Shown here one piece after another: positions 22,945 through 35,682 of a stretch of 64,000 nucleotides of DNA. Position 1 is the stretch's first letter. Every line of letters begins with the position of its first letter. A program made the translations under genes and the position numbers. The notes beneath the pieces are model-generated. The model saw only the letters and a program-made list of their open reading frames with translations. It was not told the DNA's origin and did not search any database. The DNA is taken from positions 91,981,532 to 92,045,531 of the forward strand of contig CM073591.1 of assembly GCA_037074705.1 (NCBI GenBank), written 5' to 3'. The DNA comes from Zhengitettix transpicula (lineage: Eukaryota > Arthropoda > Insecta > Orthoptera > Tetrigidae).

Positions 22945-23495
22945 ATCGGGTCCTGAAAATGTTCCGGAACAGTCAAATATCTCGCAAAATACGCATTGGG
23001 TCGAAAAACAAAATCACCTGTTTAATATTTTTGAAAAATTCAATGATACTAAAATCGGCCCCCTGCTCCTCCCCCTACTCTCAGGCTGAGGCAAGGATTT
23101 TCCATAAAAAATAAGTTAATTTTATCTGAAACATTTTTTGATTCGCGGTTAATGGCGGTGTAACGGACCAAAATCAAAAATTCTTTTTTAACCCCTACCC
23201 CTTAGACGTTGGACGGGAGGATACTTTGAAATCTTGAAAGGAAACTCTCATTCCAATTTCTGTACCTCTTCAATAGACCGATGAGTGGACTTCTCACTAC
23301 GCTGCTGTGGCAGTTCCGGGAACTTCGCTTTTAAAAGGGAAGTTTTCAAAGTTACCCTCTGACCCCCGTCCAAAGAGAGTGGGTATAATTGAATAGCTTT
23401 TTGAAAAATGATCAAACGCGTGTTTTTTGTATTTTCGATCCAATGTGTACTTATCGGAATCTTTGACGGTTCTGGGATTTTTTCCACACCCTGTA
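22945..23495. mobile_element. MITE-like element with ~95-bp inverted ends
   Basis: The left end (22945-23040) and the right end read on the other strand (23495-23400) align throughout. Matching blocks include GGAACAGTCAAATAT with GAACCGTCAAAGAT, GCATTGGGTCGAAAA with ACATTGGATCGAAAA, and a TTTTTGAAAAATTCAAT-like block. The right end is CCACACCCTGTATA, a terminal pattern common in arthropod repeats. Both outer ends lie next to TATA. There is no transposase ORF, and overlapping minus-strand frames inside are by-products of the repeat. Confidence 0.65.
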
Positions 23496-23576
23496 TAACG
23501 TAGCACTTCATTTAAATACAGCTCTCGTTCCCTTTTCTGCTACACAAAATTTTAATTTGATTACTACTGCAATAAG

Positions 23577-23700
23577 AAAAAAAAAGATCACCAAGTTCAT
23601 TGCTTCCTTGAGTAATAACGTAATGAAATGCATTAATAATCTGGCGATGATCCGGGTTCGAATCCCGGCGAGGGTATGGATTTTTTTTTTGTGCGTGAGA
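23577..23700 (+). repeat. tRNA-related SINE remnant (B box only)
   Basis: CCGGGTTCGAATCCCGG at 23652 is a perfect TpsiC arm with the pol III B-box consensus GGTTCGAATCC. It is followed by a T run at 23681. An A box at the expected distance upstream was not found, and no full tRNA cloverleaf can be drawn. It is therefore read as a degraded tRNA-derived SINE rather than a tRNA gene. Confidence 0.5.
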
Positions 23701-23759
23701 GAAACTCTCGTGAATTAACCAAAATGAGTACCCATAATGAATCATTAGCGAAGGACCTG

Positions 23760-24728
23760 AGATGTTGATGTGCCTGTAAATAATTCAATATAAAAAATAA
23801 TAATACTGTGGAGAATCACAGCAGTTTTAGCACATATTTGTATGCCAGTGAGCGCTAGCGAAATACAAAAAATGTAACAAATGAACATAGACTTTCCCGG
23901 TGAATTTAATAAAGGATTGGTACTAATTTTTGTCAGAGCACAACTTTTCCGCGACTATGATGAGATAATTTGACCCAGTTAATAAACCGAGAATCATTTA
24001 TGAAAAGAAAATTATAGTTTCCAGTAAGGGTCATTAATAACACAAGATTTTAGCCTGAATACGTCATTACGTGTACAGCTGACATCCTATCACTTACTGT
24101 TATAGAAGTCAGTAAATGTCATCTCGGGTTTAGATGAATAATAAAAATGAATATGGTTACGACTCTAAAATTTCTTCCAAATCGGAAGTAATAAATCATT
24201 ACCAGAAATAGAATAGTCGCTAGTAGATGCTTATGTACGGAAAATATAAGCAGCAATGTATTTAATACATGAATAATGTAAAATTTGGGCCACAAATACG
24301 TTGCTTTATTATTCCATAATAACCGACTTCGTTCAAATTTTCTCGTTATTTATCATACCTTTCTTTTACATGTCATGAATTTTATTTTTATGGTTTTAAT
24401 TAGACGAGTAGATTCAGGTAACGTAATAATTAATAACAATAGTTTCGAGTTATTCTGAGATTACCTATCAATTAAAAAGACAATAAAGCCAATTAACAGC
24501 TATTTCTGCAGAACAATTGATTGTTTTTTCTATTGGTGTTTTAATTAATTATCTGGGTCAATAGAACAAATTGAATAACGTAGTTTTTCTTTGTTTTATT
24601 GGTTATATTTAATTTTGTATTTTACTTAATCATAACTATTGTAATAATCACAAATGATACATTTAATTTGCCACACATTGTGGTAGCCATTTTGTAATAA
24701 ACACTAAAGATGGGCTTTTTAAATGAAT
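23760..24728. other. AT-rich stretch, nothing recognised
   Basis: No gene, RNA or shared repeat noticed. Confidence 0.6.
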
Positions 24729-24729
24729 G

Positions 24730-25664
24730 ATTAATAAAATTTACAAACAATATTTTTATTGTGGCAATAAAACAAACAATTACAAATTTATAATATTGAA
24801 TTTCTCAGAGTCTTCACTGGGTTTGATAATAGACGAATCAATAATATTTATAATCTTATCATCAACAAATTACAATTAAAAGAAAAAGAAATTTACTCGT
24901 CAATTAAACTAGAACGAAATTTAATTGTGGACGAAATTAAAAGTAAAAAGATTGACTCTGATTAACAATTTTAATCAGAGGGAGAACGAAATCTGACGGC
25001 TATCTTTCAATTACGTTTACATAATTAATTGTTTTTTAATTGTTACTCACGTCTGCCCAGAATTCCAGCATATCTTTAATTTTCGAAAACACTATTGCGG
25101 GTTTTACACTGCTTCTAAACTCACAGATTCTACACCAAATTTTTAAGCCAAAATTTTATGTCGTCAGGAACTCGGATGATCCTCCTTTCGTCATCTATCG
25201 GTTCACTGCTCGCCTTAGGTGAATTCTCTGATTTGTCGATTGGGTAGTCTTTATTGTTCCGGACTTAAACCGAAACTTGTTACTATTTTGGCCGGCTATA
25301 GACACAAAAACTGCTTTTTCTTAGCAGCTTTCGACGTTATACTTTTATGAATGTTTTACTTTGTCCTGCTAATTGCCAACCCTGTTGAATTCTCCTTTCA
25401 AAAACTGTTATACCTCGACGAGGTCTTTCCGTGAACTGTATCTCAACAAATCTCCATGCGAACTGTACTTCACCAAACCTTCCTGCAAACTGAAACTCTC
25501 GTCTTGCAATTTAGCGCGCATACACCATTTTGACGGACCTTCCGACAAAGGAACAGAGCCGGTTTTTCTATTGTTATTTCAAAAGCTCCTGCCGCTACAT
25601 AGGATTTCTCAAACAATTTAGATTTCCAATTTCACAATTAATGTCTTAATTAATTGGCATTACA
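24730..25664 (-). repeat. LTR-like repeat, family A, copy 2
   Basis: The block aligns along its length with 41720-42697. Shared landmarks are TTTACAAACAATA, CTGGGTTTGATAAT, AGATTGACTCTRATTAACAA, GAACGAAATCTGACGGCTATCTTT, TGTTACTCACGTCT, CCGGATGATCCTCCTTTCGTC and the end TTAATTGGCATTACA. On the minus strand it begins TGTAATGCC and carries GACGTGAGTAAC, a donor-like sequence. No long ORF is conserved between copies. Length and terminal TGTA fit a solo LTR, but a matching target duplication was not established. Confidence 0.6.
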
Positions 25665-28600
25665 ATATATATATTAAATAATTTCTGGGAATAAAACGCT
25701 TTATATGGGAATGTGTTATAAATTTGATTAAGTAAAACTGACACTGATTTGATTGATTCTACAAATATCTCTTAAAATATACACTATGTACGATTTCAAC
25801 AGGATAATACAATTTTTGTAATATGTCGTCGGAGTATATTGACTACAAAATATGTCACAAGGTGATATAAAAAGTGAGAAAAACTGTTAAAGACAAGATA
25901 AGTTTAAAGTTTTCCTGTCTATAGAGAAATCTTCTAAGAATAGCAGTTTGCTTCATATAATTCGTAAAGGAGTCCCAGTTTGGATTGTAACAACTTATGC
26001 AGAATTGTATTCAGTCGAAAACATCAATATACCTCAACAATATTGGGGAACAATTAAATTATTTTTTAACGGATTAGTGAACCGAACAACGTCTGAAGTA
26101 TATAGCGTAATAAATTTTTTTATATGGCCAGGTATATCACGTCGTATTTTTCCTGCGGTTATTATCATCAGTATTTAAGAGCCGTATACACAATAATATG
26201 CTAAGACTGTAAATCACCAGTACAGGAACACATAAAAATGGAGTCTGTGTGGTCCGGAGATGGGATTAAGTTAGATAAGAGAATGGGAACCCTATCGATC
26301 CAATAGCAGAGCGGCTGACACGGTTTCTATTGCTCTGCGAAGCTTTCAACACGCACTCTCACAAACATAAATATATATTACAAACCAACAATTTTTTTCC
26401 CCATACATACACTTTCAAAGAACAGAATACATGTTTTACAACACTGAATCATGAATTTCAATTTGATTGCTATTTTATTAATTCCAGTAGTTTTCAATTG
26501 ACGCGTTGTTTAACGCATATACGAATGTAATAAGACAAAAAATACGAATGCCACATAAAATTAGCAAATGTAATATAAACATAATTAATTTACTGGCTAA
26601 TAATATAAAAATAATACAATTATGTACTATGTGCTATTGTCAATCAAATAATTAATAAGTATTAAATTGTATATGTAACGGATGAAAACAGGAAAAACAC
26701 TTACTTGGATCGTACAATACGTTGTATATGTTGAATTGCAAGTCACTAAAGATCAAATAACCACACAGTGAAACAAACAGAAGACACAACAACTTCCCAA
26801 TCCTGGAATATTTGTGTAAAACAAAAATAAGTAGAAGCAGATATGAGGAAAGAGATAACTTTTTAATTAGATATACTTCAAAATGACAGAGTACACCATC
26901 AAGACTCTTGCAGGTCAAAAGGTACAAGTGTTAAGAGGACGATCAAAAAACGTTTGTTATTTTAACTAGATGTTTTTTGCACAGTGTGTCACAAATATAG
27001 CTTTCGATGTACTTTTCATCCGGATGAAGGATATGATATCAAACACATTTATGGTTTCTTAAATTACAGATGACAATATTTTTATTGAGCGGAACTTTTA
27101 CCATGGAAGAAAATGTGTTTGTTCTGTTAGAATCGAATACTTTAATTGACTCAGTGTTTACCTGAAAATGTTTCTTTCCACATATAAATTTAGTGTGCAC
27201 GTGACATAATTTATCACCTTAAAGCATATGACCATCTCTCTTGTTTCTCCCGGTTTGGAATAATTTCGCTTTGAAAAAAATTATTATTTGCCAATGTTTT
27301 TATCAGCCGCCTATTTGAATAAGAAAATTTGATTTTCAAATTATTTAATTTTGAATTTTGATCATTTGGCAATAGTGCCATGGCCACTTTACAGAGAACG
27401 TAAACATAATTTTACAGAACACATTTTCAATTCATCTAGATGCCGATTCACTCATGAGTTGAAGTTCCTACGACTAAAGTTTTGAACAAATTGAAGGTAT
27501 ATGTAATAAATTAAATTTATGGGTCATTTTGAAAATTGAAAATTAATTATTTATGAAATAATTTTAAAGCGGAATTTGAAAATTATTAGTGTTACTTATT
27601 CAAATTAGCGACTCATGGAAACTTAGAGGTTAATGCAAAAACAACAAATAATCATATATCAGTATTATTAAACTTTAAATTTTTGAAGTAAATTATTTAT
27701 GATTTGAACTAATTATCTTTGTAGAAAAATTTTCAGTAAATGAATTTTTCATATACAAATCAATTATTTAAAATAATAAATAATTATTCTCTTGTATTTG
27801 CAGCATGTTTTAATTATTACTGTAACTTTATTACGAATCATATTTTCTCATTCGATGCTAACCGAAAAATTAATCTAACATGACCATATAGCCTAATTCA
27901 ATTGGATAAATTTTAAGGAGTGCTTGTTTGGCAAAGGTCTGTGATTATTAGTCTGGGTGACGTGTATTAAAAGGATCAATTGTCTCGGACCGGAATTAAG
28001 TGTAATTATGGTTTGTTTTGACTCAAAGAATAATAAACATAAAAGAGCTTTAAGGTTAATACTAATTAAGAGATGATTCGAGAGTTTTATTTGTAAATAT
28101 TTTGTTTAATGTTAGTTTGGAGAAATGTTGTTTCTGTGTAATTAAATTTGTGGAAATGAAATGTTTAACTGAAATTCCAAGAATATGATATTGAGATGTC
28201 TTCCCTAAGGTTATATTTGCTCTTTGCTCTTTTATTTAGACCTACCGGGAAGTTTCACCTTTGAACGTAATCCTACTCATTGCGTCATCAGGTTTTTAAA
28301 TCTTTTAATAAATATTTATAGGTCACATTACATAGGGGATATCGATAATCTGAGTTTCAAAGGTGTGCAATGACTACTATAATTAATATTTACTGTACTA
28401 TTTACGTATCCACAATATTATTTACAGAAGTTTTATTTTAATATAAATCTAATTCTCTCAATTAATTATTAGAGCAAATAGAACAGGTAACAAATATTTG
28501 GATAGTTCTTTTTTAATTATTTTTTTAAATGTTTAAGGTGTTCATTAGAGTTTATTAAACATAATGTCAGTATGATAATCTTCTTCCTCAGTAATTGCCA

Positions 28601-30940
28601 CTGTATTTTTTAATGCTTATGTTATTGCTGCGAAAGTGCCTGGAGAAATAAAAATGTATTAATAACGTATATTAGTTTTTACACAAATTGTATTTCTATT
28701 AACTACTCAAGCCTCAATTTCTACTTAGTAGTACCTAAGCAAACAAAATAGTTTATTAATTTTCTTTCTTAAATTAGCAGTTATTCACCAAGTCAATGAA
28801 TTGATATTAGTTTCCATTTCCTCTGAACTAGAAAGAATAATTTGAGTTGTTAATATAACGCTGATCTATAATGTAGATCAGTTAATGTAGTTGAATTTCA
28901 GTCATTATTAAATGTATTACGCACACCAGATTGACAATAATCAAGCTGAATGATTTTATGTTTTATAAGTATAACAAAACATTAGTTAAAACTAAATTGA
29001 ACTTTAATTTGAAAACGAAATTACATTTTACTTTGTCTTAAATTTTGATGTCAGGGTTACATATTTTATTGAAATAAGATCATTTCTATGGGAAGGATTA
29101 GTAAATATGGCACGCAATGAATGTAATTACCAGATTTCATTGTTATCAAACATAGGTGTAACAAATTATTTAGTCGATACTGGCACAAAAACTTTAGTTT
29201 GTTCGTATTTTCAATCAGTTGTTTCAAAATGCACGGAAATTGTTTTTCATAATGAGCAGAGAAATTTCAAATAATCGTTAACGTAATGTTGTAAACTTCA
29301 AACTAATTTTTTTATTGAGAATATTTGTAAAATTTGAAGTCCACCTCCTTTGAAATATGCCATACTTGTGTTGAATGTTTTGCATAATATATGCGTAACA
29401 TTTAAAGTAAACGGAGAAATTTATTGACGTTGATAATTGAGAGAAATGATTAATACCTTTTTTCCTTGTCACATTAAGTATGAAGCATGTAATTCTAAAA
29501 GCTCATAATGGACTGATATGCAACACGCACGATGTACAAAAACTTGTTTCCATAAAGTACTACTGCACGGTCTCTGTCAGAAAACTCGTTGACGCTATAA
29601 AAGGACCTGCTCCTGTCCCAAGAAGTCGCATAGCGACCGTAATTCTTTCGTGTGGCGTGACATATTTTGCAGATTTACATCAGGATAAAAACATAAAAAT
29701 GCTAATTATCCTAAATAAAGTTTGTTGAGATATAAATAGCTTCAAAAAATACTACGCGTTTCTTAAGAAGAAAGGTTGAGAGAAGAAATATAATTATATT
29801 GTTAGTGATAAGCAATATAATGATAATAAACAAGTTTCCGTTTATAAATTTCTGTTTTATCCCATTTTTAACAATTGTTAATGAAAATGCAAGAATTATT
29901 TATAGTATAATTTATTCCACAGATTAATAATTTATCAAATGTCAAAATTTATAATTAATAAGAGATTGTATATGTTAAAGGATACATGTTTAAATTTTCC
30001 TTATTGAACTTTCAATACTTACTATTTTTGCTTTTATCTTTCTGAATGAACCAAACCTTTGAGCGAATATTTTTGTTATTATTTTAATTAAATTATGTTA
30101 TTAAGATTTTAACTTGGATTTCACCGATTCTATTAGTTTCCTGTTGAAAGTTTACGTCTGTTTTGCGCCCGTATTCGGTCGCAAGAACCTTGTTTGAGCT
30201 AACGGAACCCACAGCACAGGGAGGTTGATGATGGCGAGGGTAGACTTTACCAAACTCCAAGGTCTTTGATCTTTCCTCCTCCATCCCAATGCCAATAATA
30301 CGTTTGTTTAAAACAAATTGAAGTTTGGAAGGACTTATTTCCCACGGTAAGAACGCTTCAGAGTCTTAATATCTACGGGCAAGGCGCACTCACCCTTATA
30401 ATATAGTCTACGCAAACATTTTTTACGTACATTGTAAACAACATCAGTCTTTCAGTTAGAAATTAAATTTTAATGATTTCAATTCTTTGAATATTTGCTC
30501 CATGGCATGATTTTTTATCGTGCTGAATTGTCCATTGTTTGAGTCTCTGGCTTTGCTGCTTAACCGTGGAAAATGAGGAACAAGTACTTTTTCATCCAAA
30601 AATGAATGAAAATAAGAGGAGTTTTTAAATAATAAAAAATTAATAGTTTATGATGTACTATATATTTATTTTTATAAATCAATTTAAAACATGTTACTCT
30701 AATGACATGACCATGCAACAATATACGTGACAACACAGTAAATGATTCATAACTGAATTCGAATATATACTAATAATTTTCCCCCCATTATTATTTTATT
30801 TTCCGACAGCATTAATAGTGATTTTCGTACTGTTCTGCTGCTGAATCTTGCTCTTGAAACGAGGAACCTTTCATCATTTGGATGTCCAGATATCGTGCTG
30901 GCGTGCCTGCCCCGGGCGTCGGATTTCGCGTCGGCACTCA
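25665..30940. other. AT-rich stretch with two weak points of interest
   Basis: Five kilobases of mainly anonymous AT-rich DNA. A possible LTR- or SINE-like scrap at 26240-26340 resembles 62450-62530. A hydrophobic minus-strand frame at 26927-26705 ends at a donor-like site (listed separately). Other short frames (for example 29480-29728 and 30284-30093 on the minus strand) have no recognisable features. Confidence 0.45.
26705..26927 (-). CDS. Possible exon encoding membrane segments
   Basis: The minus-strand frame encodes two hydrophobic stretches (SLSSYLLLLIFVL and KLLCLLFVSLCGYLIF) separated by a short basic linker, then DLQFNIYNVLYDP. It runs into CCAA|GTAAGT, a strong donor at 26704. An ATG at 26927 opens the frame. 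The family is not recognisable. AT-rich DNA often yields hydrophobic frames by chance (T-rich codons), so this is only a candidate. Confidence 0.2.
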
Positions 30941-30954
30941 AATTATCCTTCAAC

Positions 30955-32520
30955 ACCCCCTTTTAAACGTGTTTCACATGTTTATCTGCACCCTTTCTTC
31001 ATCACTGTACTTCCTCGATTCACCTTCGTCAATCTTTTACTTCACGTTCCCATCACTGAAATAACTCCACGAAATGTCAACTCTGGGCTCATTTCACCAC
31101 TAAAGGGGTGGAAGTACATTTCTAGTGTGTCACATGTTCCATATAACAAGACCAAATCATATCCTTTCAGGAGATCTCCAACGGAGTGTTCTCGGCCCAT
31201 TTATATAAACTCTCCAAACCCACGATATCCCTCAACTCTCCAATACTTTAGCAGCTCCTTCTCCTTTTTTTAGGGTAACAGGATACATGAGGGTAATCCA
31301 CGTTGGGCAACTCCCCTTTAATAGCATAGGAAGGGATTTGAAAGGGGGGATGCGGAAGTGTAGAGGAAGGTATCCAAGGGTTAACTAGGGCCCCCGGGCT
31401 ATGGTTTAAGGATCCTACCCGGCATTCGCCTAAAACTAATGCAGGGAAAACCCTAGAAAAACCTGCATCAGGTAGGTCTGGCATTGGGTACTTGTTCCAC
31501 GCCTTCCGATAGCGGGAGAGGAGTTTGCTGGGGGGACGCAGCATTCTCTTCTCCGTGCCTCGACAAGTTTAGGAGGCAGATGGCCGACTATTCCAATGGG
31601 AATAACGGACTACTCTTACCGTATGCCCAAGGTCTGTGACCCCGGAACATACACCGAGGTGCATCGGCTTGTGGGAACCTTAGTTCAAAAACTGAGAGGA
31701 AAAGGCATCCCCTATGGTAGCCCCTTCGTATCTCTCCTACAAGGTTCTAACTGCGAGAGAACATCCCTCGCAGGTATCCATAACTCCTTTTCCATACGAC
31801 ATAGCCATCTTGAACCAAGCTCTCCACTTTGAAACAGCGAGACTTAATCTTCCATATTCATTAACTTTATTCAACGTATGGGCTAAGAAATGGCGAATAA
31901 CCATAAATTACAACAAATCAACAATCATCACATTCTCGCTAAAAAAAAATCCACTTGACAAACAATATTTACCTTGACAACTCACCGATACCAAATAAAT
32001 TAGCTTAAGCATACCTAGTGCTAACGCTAGACTCGAAATTAAACTGGGCTGAACACATAAGGAACCTCAAGTCTAAGCTGAACAACAGATAATCCCAACT
32101 AAAACCATTATTAACCAGAAAATGCCATCATCCCTAGCAAGAAAGAAGTTAATTTACACCTCCCTAATCAAGCCCATATGGCAATATGCTTCCTCCATAT
32201 GGGGAGTTGCAGCTAAAACAAATGTCAACAAAATCCAAGTAATACAAAATAAATGCGTTAGATTGATTTCAGTATGTCCTTGTTACTTTAAAAATAACAC
32301 TATAGTGACCTCAACATGCCAACAGTCAAAAAAGAAAAAAATCATTTCCTTCACTCATTAAAAATTCAATAGCACATACGAATCGAACCATAGCTGAAAT
32401 TACAACTTCAACTGCTCCAGAGCCCCAATAAAAAAAGACTTAAAAGAAAACGTCCATCAAACCTCCACTAATCCTGTTAAAATTTATAGCTTACTAAACT
32501 TAGAACTTTAATAAAAGAAT
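30955..32520 (+). pseudogene. Dead jockey-type LINE, interrupted by a SINE-like insertion
   Basis: Before the insertion, frame-corrected reading at 31170-31255 gives QRSVLGPF then THDIPQLSNTLAA, matching the GVPQGSVLGP-LY-L-T-DIP block of reverse transcriptase motif B and the region before the catalytic YADD-type box. After the insertion (31800 onward) come NVWAKKWRITINYNKST (W-KWRI-IN--KS block) and, at 32125-32300, ARKKLIYTSLIKPIWQYAS and IQVIQNKCVRLI. All are standard C-terminal blocks of jockey-type LINEs. Stops and frameshifts occur throughout. The catalytic box itself lies at or next to the insertion and is not intact. Confidence 0.85.
31265..31783 (-). repeat. SINE-like retroposon, copy 3, nested in a LINE
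   Basis: The reverse complement is collinear with the copies at 1288 and 58412 and includes the 5' segment missing from copy 2. The A-rich tail appears as the T run at 31265-31271. CTCCTTCTCC (31255-31264) and CTCCTTTTCC (31784-31793) flank the block as an imperfect 10-bp target-site duplication with one mismatch. LINE coding sequence resumes immediately on the far side. This pins the family boundaries and shows the unit is about 520 bp. Confidence 0.85.
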
Positions 32521-33139
32521 TCAATGTACATTAATAAGAGATAATTGTTATGGACAATATAATGGTTGCAATCAACGACATATTAGCATGTTAATTTCAT
32601 TAGAATACTTAATCAATGCTATCAAAACTGTCAAATCACAAGATAAAAGTTAACCGTTCGATTTAAAAATAATAATATTAAAAAAACATGTTCCAATCTC
32701 GTCTCATCTCACTCTTTCACTAGCTTAGAAAATTTGATGGTTGCCCTTGTTCCTGCCGTTGTTTTCACGCCATCGGTCTGTTTCAATGTCCTCTTGTTTT
32801 CACTTACCTCACGTTTCAAATTGTACTAAGAACCCTAGTCTCTTCATATTTTTACAAAGTTCTGTGTTCGTTTATGTCACGAACTTGAGTTAATAAACAA
32901 CAAACAGGGACATCGAGTACATGTTTTACTGTTACAAAACGACTCTAATCAAATATAAACGATTAAAAAGTGAAGGAATAAAAACCACGAATGACTACTA
33001 TTCGTCCAAAATATATTGTAATAGTTAAAAGGTGGTCTTAATTAAAAGAATTAATTAACAAAATTATTAAGATTTAAAAATTTATTCTTTGAAAGTACAA
33101 ATTGTAATCCCTACTTTTTACGCCGAATTTCATCAAGTT
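32521..33139. other. AT-rich stretch, nothing recognised
   Basis: No gene or named repeat; it leads into the family A repeat. Confidence 0.5.
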
Positions 33140-34015
33140 AACAAAGAATATTTTTATTTAAAGTTTGCAATTCTTGGCGTTCTAGGACAAATACAACTTT
33201 ATATTTTACAATCAAATACGTCGAAATTCTCTTTATCTCAGGGTCATTCCTGGGTTTGATATTCAGAACAATCCAATTTAATAAACTAACATTAACAATT
33301 CAAAATAATTGAAGCTAACTTAATACAATATGAAAATAAACGAAATAAAAGAAACTAAATGAAAAGAAAAACGAACGAAATCTGACTTCTACCTTTAATT
33401 CTCGTTTACAGATTTTACAATAATTAATTTGTACTCACGAATTGTCTTTCTGGTACCAGATCTGATTCTTGGAGCTTGAGGACAACACTCACTAAAAAGG
33501 CCATTCACTAATTCTACACAATAAAATTTTAATACACTCGGTCAATGTTCTCGTTCTCTGCCATCTGGAACTTTGGATCTGCCACCCCTCAGTCAGCCCT
33601 CAGACCTAGGTCTCTTTGATGCCCCTATGTGAAATTTAGTTCAGTCTGTGTGAAGCAAAACCTTTTGCTTCCAAATTTGTGATTATTATTTTGAGTCCCT
33701 CCGTCAAAACTGTTTACTCGCGTTTCATGTAAACTATTAGATCTCGCATTTGGACTTCTTGGACCGCGCTATTCATACTTTTAAATCAGCATCTACATTT
33801 TACCGAAACCTTTGCCGGACGCTAATTTTTGTGTCTCGCCTCTCGCCGCAGACTAATCTCCTTCGCTCCTCGCCGCAGACTCGCGTTTGGGCTGGAACTT
33901 TCGGCGTGCGTTCGCTAACAATGGCTCGACCTTATATTGTTTTTTTTATGTATTTTCGCCGATAACAATTTAATTTAATTTAAAACGATTAATGGCCTTT
34001 TTAATTGGTATTACA
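33140..34015 (-). repeat. LTR-like repeat, family A, copy 3
   Basis: Shared landmarks with copies 2 and 4 are CTCAGGGTCATTCCTGGGTTTGATA (33238), GAACGAAATCTGAC (33374), TACTCACGAATTG (33433) and the end TTAATTGGTATTACA (34015). The middle has diverged more than in the other two. Right boundary exact to a few bases; left boundary approximate. Confidence 0.55.
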
Positions 34016-35657
34016 ATATATACAATGAACTTTGGTTTGTTACTTTGCACGCCTCTAGATTGCAAAGATACACGCTTATATAAAATAATTTTTGTTCCAT
34101 AAATAAGACAAGAAACGTTTCGGGGAGCTTATTAATTTTTAATCTTCCTTTCCAGTCTATAGAGTATTATAAATGTTGAAATATATAAGTACTGCCACGA
34201 TGATAAAATGTATTGAGCACTTAAAATTCGCGGAAATGTTCTATTCGGGTTTTGTTCTCGGCGAAGTGCTTAACGCAAAAAGTAACTGAGTTTTCGCTCC
34301 CGTCTAACTCCTCAACTTTCCCTTTAAGCAAAGAAAAAGCGAGCACAAACTTTCTTCTCGAGAAAAGATTGTGTGAGGCAGGTAAATAATTTTAAAATAT
34401 TCCTTAAGCATCAAGCGCGCCCGTGGATATCAAACCACAGCTTTCATAGTCAGAAGTTATATTTTGTTTAAAGATCTGGAACGGAGAAGCAATGCTTGTT
34501 TTCTATTCGTATTGTTCCTCAAATTGCGTTGTTATGAAAGCAACGTAACTAAAAATGGAAGAATCTTGATCCATACAATTGTATTCTATTGTTAATAAAT
34601 AAACTACAGTCGTATATTTATAACAAATGTGAACTTGTAGAGTGAACTTCATTTAATTCTTCGATAATGTATGAAACTAATAGAGAATTGTATTACCGAT
34701 TCATTTAATCATAATAAATTAACTTCATTGTGTTGTCATGTAAATTAAAACGTATCCCAGGGGCCGAATCGCAGTAAACGATATATGCCCGATTCATTTA
34801 GTGTCGTGTCTAAATCTACAATCGTATGCTCGGTTTTCGGTGAAGAAAAAAATAAATCGAACGCAGAAGAAACAGGAGGAAAATGTACTGTATATTCTCC
34901 ACTTTTTCACCACAATAAGAAAAAAACGTGTGGAGCCAGAGAAAGTTTGTATTAATAGTGAAAACCGTTTTTATATAAACTTATAAGAACTTATTTGAAT
35001 TAATCTAAATAAGATTTTTTTTCTTTTAAGCGATGTAAATACTGAGAAAAAATTAAGATTTCCATAATGCGTTTTGAAAGAAAACAACAGCTTATTTAAT
35101 ATTAATCTAGTGAATAATACCTATGCTGCTTCAAATACGTCACAAAGCAGCGTTTGAAATTTTTATAAATTACCATTAACTATGGCCTTACATGCAACAC
35201 TTAATTCGTCCTCAGCGTTTTTTTAGGCTCTACTAAAGACGAGATGTAAAAATAAACTTCTTCCACTTTAGCATCAGTCAGAGGAGTGGGCGTGTTCTCT
35301 TCTACGATTAATCTTCCATTGTCGACGCTGGCTGGTCAATACGTGAAACCCGATAGACGATCTCAAAGAATACGCCTTAATTGAACGATATTATGTCGCA
35401 CTCACAATTCAAATGACTTCCAATAATTTTTAATATAAGATAATATTTTATGTAGCTATTTCCCGAATATTCAGTTGAGGCTAATCTGTTAGTCTCATTC
35501 TCAATTCAAAATATTTACTAACGTGACTACGAATCAACGAATAAGTTACTTTGTTTCAGAAAATTTTTAAAAATACCAAGTAAATGTGAAAAATTTGTTT
35601 TTAATTTAACAAATTAATTTATCATTCTTAATTTATAATATTTTGTTTCTGTTTCAG
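34016..35657. other. AT-rich intron or upstream DNA before the Frq micro-exon
   Basis: No coding exon was found. It ends with a polypyrimidine-rich TTTTGTTTCTGTTTCAG acceptor (35641-35657) directly before the first recognised Frq exon. The Frq N-terminal coding exon (myristoylated start, usually beginning MGKK) was searched for by eye in 1-35657 and not seen. Confidence 0.6.
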
Positions 35658-35682
35658 TTTCTGAAAAAGAGGTCCGCCAATG
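35658..35682 (+). CDS. Frq: Frequenin/NCS-1 micro-exon (25 nt)
   Basis: This 25-nt exon encodes (F)SEKEVRQ(W): TT completes a Phe codon from the previous exon and TG opens the Trp codon completed at 56885. It corresponds to residues 22-30 of insect frequenin, where Drosophila has FTEKEIRQW, in the helix before EF-hand 1. Frequenin/NCS-1 is an N-myristoylated neuronal EF-hand calcium sensor of the recoverin family that regulates neurotransmitter release, calcium channels and phosphatidylinositol 4-kinase. The acceptor TTTCAG and donor GTAAGT are both strong. Only in combination with the downstream exons is so short an exon identifiable; phase and residue match make the call firm. The preceding coding exon is not recognised in the window. 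Confidence 0.88.

Noticed and set aside
23652..23668. tRNA gene
   Set aside because: Only a TpsiC arm/B box is present; no acceptor stem, anticodon arm or A box fits.
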